NCBI RefSeq assembly: GCF_014905175.1 | Contig: NC_057789.1 | Coordinates: 12,452,876 to 12,516,875, forward strand | Source: Aphidius gifuensis | Lineage: Eukaryota > Arthropoda > Insecta > Hymenoptera > Braconidae | Length of the DNA stretch: 64,000 nucleotides | Reading direction: 5' to 3' | Shown: positions 58,047 through 64,000 of the stretch, one piece after another | Position numbering within the stretch: the stretch's first letter is position 1 | How the letters are laid out: each line of letters begins with the position of its first letter | Translations under genes and position numbers: made by a program | Notes under the pieces: generated by a model | The model's input: the letters and a program-made list of their open reading frames with translations, nothing else | Databases searched by the model: none | What the model was told of the DNA's origin: nothing

Positions 58047-59839
58047 GTATTAAATCTTTGTACTTTTTTTGGTCAGTAATAAATATATAACTTATATTTT
58101 TTTTAAATATTATATTATAATTTCAAATAAAGGTAACTTTCCCAAAGTATATCTTTTGAGGAATCAAATAATTTTTTTTGAATGAAGGTTATTCACCTGT
58201 ACTCAGCCTAATTATTGAACTAACCCATCACAAATACTATTATCAAGTGATTCATTGACATGAGTATCATCATCATCATCATTATCATAATTTAACATGT
58301 CATTGATATTAAAACCACCAATGGTATCATCATTAGTACCTTCTCTCTCATCATTTCCATCTCAATCATCACCATCTACTGGGATAACCATTTCAGCTCC
58401 AATATGATCAACATGGCCAACCATGTCTTCTGCAACTTTATTAATACTAATAACATCATTATTAACTGAATTAATTGAACTGTCATTTGAATTATCACTC
58501 TCATCATCATGTGAAGCATTATGAATAATAATTTTATAATGATTTAAAACTCGTTTAACACCATGCCTAGCAAAATCATTGCCAACCCGCTCAGGTGCAT
58601 TATTGATACGTCTAAGAATACCATGACCAACAGCAACATTAACATTTGGTGGACCACTACGTCCAATAGCACCAGCACTATTACCAATCTCAATATTTGG
58701 TGCAACACTTTGACTGACAGCCTCAACAGCAATATTATTACCACGTAGTGCACTACCATGTCCAATAGCACCAGCACCATTAGCAATTACAACATTTGAT
58801 GCATCACCTTGTCTGACAGCATCAAAAGCAATATTATTAACATGTGGTGCACCACGACCACCACCATCACGTCTGAATGCGCCAGCAGCATCAACATGCA
58901 CAAAATTTGATGCAACACTTTGCCTGACATCAACAGCAACATTATTATTATTTTCAGCACGACCACGTCTTAATGCACTAACAGCAACGTTATTCACAAC
59001 TTCATCATTGGTTATAATAATTTGTGATCCACCACGTCCAGCAGCACCACCAACATTAGCATTTGAAAAATTTGGTGCAACATCTTGTCTGACAACATCA
59101 ACACCAATATTATTGACATCGGTACACCACTACCACCACCATCACGTCTGAATGCACCACCAGCATTAGCATTTACATTTTGCACAATATCTTGTCTGAC
59201 AGCAACAACAGGATTATTAATAATATTTGGTTCATGACCACCACCATAATTATTAGCAATACCACGATCAATAGCAATATCATTATTATTATGTGCTACA
59301 ACTGGTTCAACGCGTCTGAGGCCTTGAAGAGCTCGAAAACCAGCGTTGGCTTGATCTCGTGTCATCTCGTTCCCTCACGAACACTAATTCATATTTTCAA
59401 TAGTGAAAAAACTATTTGCCCCTTGGCCCATTTGACCACGAACACGAACAGCAGTGCCAATTTCTAATGCTGGATTTAAAACAAACATTGCAACGTTGAT
59501 TGTCAATCCGTATAATCCATCAGTTATGGTTCCTTGGCCTGATGTTGAGTGGTGATAGTGAACTTCACGAAGAGGACGACGAATATAGGCATCAATTTCT
59601 ACAAAATAAAAAAAAAAAAAATTTTGTGAGCCATCTAGACTCGCGGGTTTATTATGTGTAAACATCTTCGGCGTGTTTCTACGAAAAATTCCTACGAATG
59701 CGCAAAGTGGTTAAAAATGGAGTTGAAATATGAAAAAAACGGCTATTTATCGGTTGTATGTCGTATAGTTATTGAAATAACGATTAATTCTCAAATTTAA
59801 TAATGGCAATCAATAGAGATCGTCAGGCAGAAGAAAATG

Positions 59840-60560
59840 TTTTTAAAAAAATTTCGATATCTCGAATAGTTTTCGAGTTATAATATTTTTTAAAATTTCG
59901 ATTTATCGATATCTTTCTAATGTTAATAATAATTGTTTCATAATTGATAATATAATGGAGCTAAGTAAAAAAATATAGCTAAGTAAAAAATATAGCTAAG
60001 TAAAAAATATAGCTGATTAAAAAATAAAGCTAAGTAAAAAAAATAGCTAAGTAAAAAATATATCTAAGTTAAAAATATAGCTGGTAAAATTATGTAGATA
60101 TTGTGTGTTTGGCTATAAATATAGCTAGTAAAAAAATAGCTAAGTAAAAAATATAGCTAAGTAAAAGATATAGCTGGTAAAATTATGTAGGTATTGTGTG
60201 TTTGGCTATAAATATAGCTAAGTAAAAAATATTGCTAAGTTAAAAATATAGCTAAGTAAAAAATATATAGCTAAGTAAAAAATATAGCTAAGTCAAAAAT
60301 ATAGCTGGTAAAATTATGTAGATATTGTGTGTTTGGCTATAAATATATAGCTAAGTAAAAAAAATAGCTAAGTAAAAAATAAAGCTAAGTAAAAGATATA
60401 GCTGATAAAATTATGTAGATATTGTGTGTTTGGCTATAAATATAGCTAAGTAAAAAAATTGCTAAGTTAAAAATATAGCTAAGTAAAAAATATATAAGTA
60501 GCTAAGTAAAAAATATAGCTAAGTTAAAAATATAGCTAAGTAAAAAACCTAGCGACCAAG
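59840..60560. repeat. Minisatellite-bearing repeat, locus 2 (gctaagtaaaaa)
   Basis: The head AAAATTTCGATTTATCGATA and TTGATAATATAATGGAGCTA is followed by many GCTAAGTAAAAAATATA units (16-18 bp). Five or so insertions of a TGGTAAAATTATGTAGATAT, TGTGTGTTTGGCTATAAA segment interrupt them. It is the same family as 32415-33000 but more regular. It sits in the presumed intron of the OB-fold-like gene. Confidence 0.88.
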
Positions 60561-61151
60561 TAAAATAAACTTGGATATATATTCATTATTTTCAAAAAAA
60601 AAATATATATTCGTGCTTAACAATACGCGACAATCAATAATTAGCAGTTTTTCTTTAAAAAAAAACAAAAATTTCGACTTTTTTTTTTAAAAAAAAATTG
60701 TATACATTTTTAAAAAAATATCGATAAAATATCGATAAAAAGTAATATATGCAGCTGAAACGTTCAACTGACTAATGTTTATGAAAAAAAAAAAAAAATT
60801 TCATTGTCTATTTACAAAAAAAAGTAAATTGTAAATAAATTTCGGTTATACCTGTTAGAATTTGTATACAATGTCATTTTTAGATTTTTTAAGGTAAAAA
60901 GTATGTGTTTTATAGTTGATTTGAAACAAAAAACAAAATGTTATATGTTTAAAAATTTACAAAAAAAAAACGAAAAGTAAATTTTAAAACAATCTTGATT
61001 ATGTCTGTCCAAATAGATATATATTTAAATTTACTTGAGATTTTTTCCAAATATAAAATAAATTGATTTTGTATTTTCATTGAATATATATTTTTTTCAC
61101 TTATAAATGACATATGTCAGATATCTCCTAATTCATTAATATTCAAAATTG

Positions 61152-61330
61152 CCTCATGGTAACAGTTACCGACCGCTGGATAACCTATTATACTATACAT
61201 AATCTACCATTGCGCTTATTATAGTAATGGAGTCAGGCTAACATCCGTCACAGGATATGACGCTCTTTTTTTGGTTTTTTCATTTCACTCTTACTGGCAC
61301 CCGCGCCTAAAGATGTTTACACATCAAAAA
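61152..61330 (+). repeat. ~190-bp dispersed repeat, copy 2
   Basis: It shares GGTAACAGTTACCGACCGCT and AAAGATGTTTACACATC with 44767-44960. It also lies in the presumed intron of the OB-fold-like gene. Confidence 0.6.
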
Positions 61331-62289
61331 AAAACAATAATTATTAGCATTTTATATTTTTTTAAACAGGTTTTTTATGGAGACAAAATATAATTTCATT
61401 ACCCACTAACCCTGGAGTGTCGATAACGTCAATTAAAGCAATATTTCTAACATTAGCATCAATTGCTTGCACCATAGTCAGGAAAAAATTACCACGAACA
61501 ATTATTTCACTGGCTGGACGTGAAATTCCAACACGTGGACAGCGGGATCACGAAAACGAATATTCGAAGTTTAAACAGTACCACCAAGGATTTTAACTAC
61601 TAAATTCATTGCTATTTGACGTTCCTATTGGTTGGCTATACGCGATCCCCAGATTAAAATTCTCATTCGTACAGAACCATTGTTGTTAATCGTGAACTTG
61701 AATACTTTTTCGTGAGGTGGACGCAATATTCTGGTGCCTTCAATGGCGTCAACATAACCAATAATGTCACTGAAATTTTTAAAATAAGCAACAACGATAT
61801 TAATTTTCGACACGATTAAAAAAACTATAATTCATCAGACAAAAAAAAATATTGAATAAATAGATAATAACTTATATTCCCCTTTCTTCTGGCTGAATCT
61901 CTGCTACTTCAGCATCTGACGTAAATTCAAATTCGGCAGCATTCATTTTGAGAAAATGTTATCTTCAATCATCCAACGATATTTAGTTTCATCTACATAA
62001 TCAATAATTAATAAACTATATTAATTATTTTTAATTTATAAATAAATTTTGTATTTTTATTGTCACTTTAAATTTTTTTTTTTTTTTACAAAGAAAAAAC
62101 GTGTCTGACTATCACTATGTTTGGTTATATTATATTATCCAAGATATCAAGATAAATTAATGTCAATTATTTATATATATATATATATATAATTTATAAA
62201 TTATTTAGTTATTTACAGTTACTTTAAAATTTTTTCATTAGCAAACAAAGAACGTGTCTGACAATTGTTTAGTTATATGATAACTCACT

Positions 62290-62546
62290 TACTTATATTC
62301 GGAGATGTTGCTAGGTCCAAGTCTGCCACGAAAAGACTGAACGACGCCACCGGTCACAGTCTCAACAACGTCGCGCAGGACGCGTAGCGAGAGTTTGTAT
62401 AAAAACGAACGGCAAATGTAAAAGTGCCTTTCTATGAGATGGCGCGCAAGTGAATGTGTGTGAATATGTGTGAAAGAGAGAGAAAAGCGGAGAAAAGAAT
62501 GCAACAAAAGCGTTAGCCAATGAAACAGCGTTATGAGGTGTGACAA
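62290..62546 (-). other. GC-richer possible first exon
   Basis: The minus strand reads LRDVVETVTGGVVQSFRGRL, GPSNISEY and then meets a strong donor, GTAAGTGAG, at about 62293. The patch is clearly higher in G+C than its surroundings and lies just upstream of the OB-fold-like gene, as a 5' exon or promoter region would. I could not join it in frame to the next candidate exon. Confidence 0.3.
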
Positions 62547-62717
62547 CCTTCGTTTTTATATATTGATAAACAAATTAAAAATGAAAAATTTACGGCGTTT
62601 AACTGCCGGACATTACAGTTTTTATTACCTCCTGAATTACAAAAAAAATATTAGGAAAACTTCAGAATGCAAACTTAAGGGGGTGGTTTTTTTTTCAATT
62701 ATCAATGAACGATAAAT

Positions 62718-63040
62718 GTCCCGGTCAAAGTACCAGGAAATATCCTGAACAAAGTAATTAATTATGTAATTAATTTGATTAAGAAAATATTATTTAAAAA
62801 ATTTTAAGATGAAAACTCAAGTAGGTTCGGGGATAAAAAAGGTGCTGGTCAGTACTGGGTAGTACCGCAAAAAGATCCGGTCGAAGTAACAGAAAATGTC
62901 CCAGACAGATTACCGGAGAAAGCCTTGTCAAAGTACCGAAAAAGGTCTCAGTCAAAGTATACCAAAATAAGTTCTGGGCACAGTATCGTAAAATATCCTG
63001 AGCAAAGTGCGTCCTAGACAGAGTACCAGAGTTTGTCTTT
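62718..63040 (+). repeat. Degenerate minisatellite of gtcaaagtaccgaaaa units
   Basis: About ten loose copies of a ~30-bp unit close to CCGGTCAAAGTACCGGAAAATG follow one another, with strong drift. It is non-coding and lies directly beside the truncated end of the Helitron fragment. Confidence 0.65.
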
Positions 63041-63073
63041 GATTTTTATTGATTGTCATTGCAAATGCTATTT

Positions 63074-64000
63074 TTATAGAAAATTGCCTACGTTGAAAAA
63101 TAAATGGATAAACATTTTCACATATTGATTATTATTTGTACTTTCATTTAAGCATTGATGGTCACCACTATTTTTTATGCGATAAGTAGGGTACCCATTT
63201 TCATCCATTGTTGTTTCTTCTTGATATTCTTCTGGAAATTTTTTAGAACACTTACCCTTCTCGTCTGCGCACCAATTTCCACAGGAATGAATCATGTTTT
63301 TCATGACAATACTATGAAGCTGGGGTTATTCATTTTTCTCAGGAATTTCTGCTGAAATAAATTTATCTACAATAGCTGGAGTAGTTATTTTACTATTTCG
63401 TTTTAATGTCACTAACATGTGGACATGAGGTGAACCACGCTTCTGATATTCAACAACATATACGTATGCAAGAACATTGCCAAACAAATGGTCTTCTTCA
63501 AGTTTTTTCAACATTTCTTTTTTTTTTATATTAAAAACACGTGAGACAATGTCAGGTCTATCTGATGCTGTCTGGCCTGGCAATAAGATCTCTGTAATTT
63601 CGCGCCAATTCGGATAACATGTCGGAGTTATAAATAGATCAGGTTTACCAAATTTTCTCACGATAGCCATCGCATCTTGATAATGTTGAAGCATATTTCG
63701 AGGAGAACCTGTAAACGATGAAGGTAAAATTACCATTTTTCCGACTCTGCTATTTGTTTCTGTTGCTCGCTGTTGTAAATGATCAATTAAACCCTGATAA
63801 CTATCAGCACGGAGTTGTTTTTGATTCATTCTACAGTAATTTGTTCTATCTCGCTCGATTTTAACGTAACTATCGACAATCCACTGCTGAAATAAACGTC
63901 CGCCCATTAAAAATATATTGTCATTTCGAGTAGCCATTCTATACTTAATATATGCAGCTCGTGAAACTCGTTTTCTTTTATTCACACAGGGTATTTCGGA
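63074..64000 (-). pseudogene. Helitron Rep (HUH endonuclease) region, partial
   Basis: The frame is open from the window edge: SEIPCVNKRKRVSRAAYIKY, then GGRLFQQWIVDSYVKIERDR, LRADSYQGLIDHLQQR, GSPRNMLQHYQDAMAIVRKF, the KPDLFITPTCYPNWREI block and VVEYQKRGSPHVHMLVTL. The HVH pair is the HUH metal-binding motif of Helitron Rep, which nicks DNA for rolling-circle transposition. A TAA at 63326-63328 interrupts the frame, which then continues unchanged with KNMIHSCGNWCADEKGKCSK, KFPEEYQEETTMDENGYPTY to about 63115, where similarity ends. The Rep tyrosines and the helicase are not present. The 5' end lies beyond 64000. Confidence 0.85.

Larger units (their letters stand above)
58225..61946 (-). 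pseudogene. OB-fold/ssDNA-binding-like gene with repeat tail, decayed
   Basis: Read on the minus strand. A candidate first exon at 61946-61872 begins MNAAEFEFTSDAEVAEIQPE. Exon 61824-61403 encodes an OB-fold-like part: NIVVAYFKNFSDIIGYVDAI, the KVFKFTINNNGSVRMRILIW strand pair, then, after breaks, GISRPASEIIVRGNFFLTMV and IALIDVIDTPGLV. The donor GTAATG at 61402 and the acceptor TTTTGTAG at 59599 join in phase to EIDAYIRRPLREVHYHH ... AMFVLNPALEIGTAVRVRGQ, GQGANSFFTIENM. Two stops (TAG, TGA) follow within 15 bases, then the same frame resumes at 59365. The tail (59365-58225) has tandem ~31-36-residue units starting NNIAVEAV/NNIAFDAVRQ and an acidic end. The layout resembles RPA-type ssDNA-binding proteins by eye only. 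At least five lesions argue for a pseudogene. Confidence 0.4.

Noticed and set aside
58544..58748. Open stretches opposite to or out of frame with the repeat tail
   Set aside because: Shadows of the Asn/Ala/Gly-rich minus-strand tail, caused by its codon periodicity.
1..64000. CRISPR array, bacterial operon or phage module
   Set aside because: No regularly spaced short repeats with unique spacers and no prokaryotic gene layout; spliceosomal introns and transposon types are eukaryotic.

Overview
The window is AT-rich, intron-bearing eukaryotic DNA crowded with decayed transposable elements. Insect-type content (divergent ionotropic-receptor pseudogenes, a P-element/THAP9-like transposase, hAT, DIRS, Helitron and Polinton-type fragments, many long-TIR foldback elements) points to an insect genome, most likely a hymenopteran such as a parasitoid wasp. 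The species call is inference. No rRNA, intact tRNA gene, CRISPR array or bacterial-type operon was seen. One 100-N assembly gap lies at 25970-26069.

Layout. 0.3-3.2 kb: a decayed DIRS retroelement on the minus strand (ORF1, RT, RNase H, tyrosine recombinase). 5.8-9.8 kb: LTR-like material, including a GC-richer ~1.2 kb solo LTR and a truncated sister copy. 10.3-12.9 kb: small palindromic and tandem repeats plus a broken THAP domain. 13.1-16.0 kb: two tandem, frame-broken ionotropic-receptor-like pseudogenes. 16.2-16.9 kb: an unknown Lys/Glu-rich gene remnant on the minus strand. 17.5-21.2 kb: a higher-order tandem array ending exactly at the 3' splice site of a P-element-like transposase exon. 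22.25-22.98 kb: the best candidate for a functional host gene, three phase-compatible exons of a four-TM protein. 23.8-25.0 kb: an array of degenerate 'gctacccc' repeats. 25.4-28.0 kb: a LINE 3' end, the gap and a Polinton/Maverick-type DNA polymerase B fragment. 28.6-39.6 kb: a repeat family with ~316-bp units, one array of which was split by a complete 4,356-bp hAT element with a perfect 8-bp target duplication. 39.8-44.6 kb: three foldback elements in a row, separated by exactly 10 bp of AT repeat, the middle one carrying a solo LTR. 45.3 kb: a possible dsRNA-binding domain exon. 47.4-49.3 kb: a decayed acidic gene broken by a MITE. 49.5-54.2 kb: a Ty3/gypsy-type element (1.6 kb 5' LTR, gag, protease, start of RT) cut off by a palindromic minisatellite. 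56.6-58.0 kb: a TTAA-flanked TIR element. 58.2-61.9 kb: a decayed multi-exon gene with OB-fold/ssDNA-binding-like segments and an Ala/Gly/Asn repeat tail. 63.1-64.0 kb: a Helitron Rep fragment running off the window.

The genes do not form a pathway. The window is a nested pile of mobile elements with one or a few host genes in between. Almost every coding stretch carries stops or frameshifts; the exceptions worth expression evidence are the four-TM gene, the hAT transposase (one nonsense codon) and the P-element-like transposase (one frame change in a T run).
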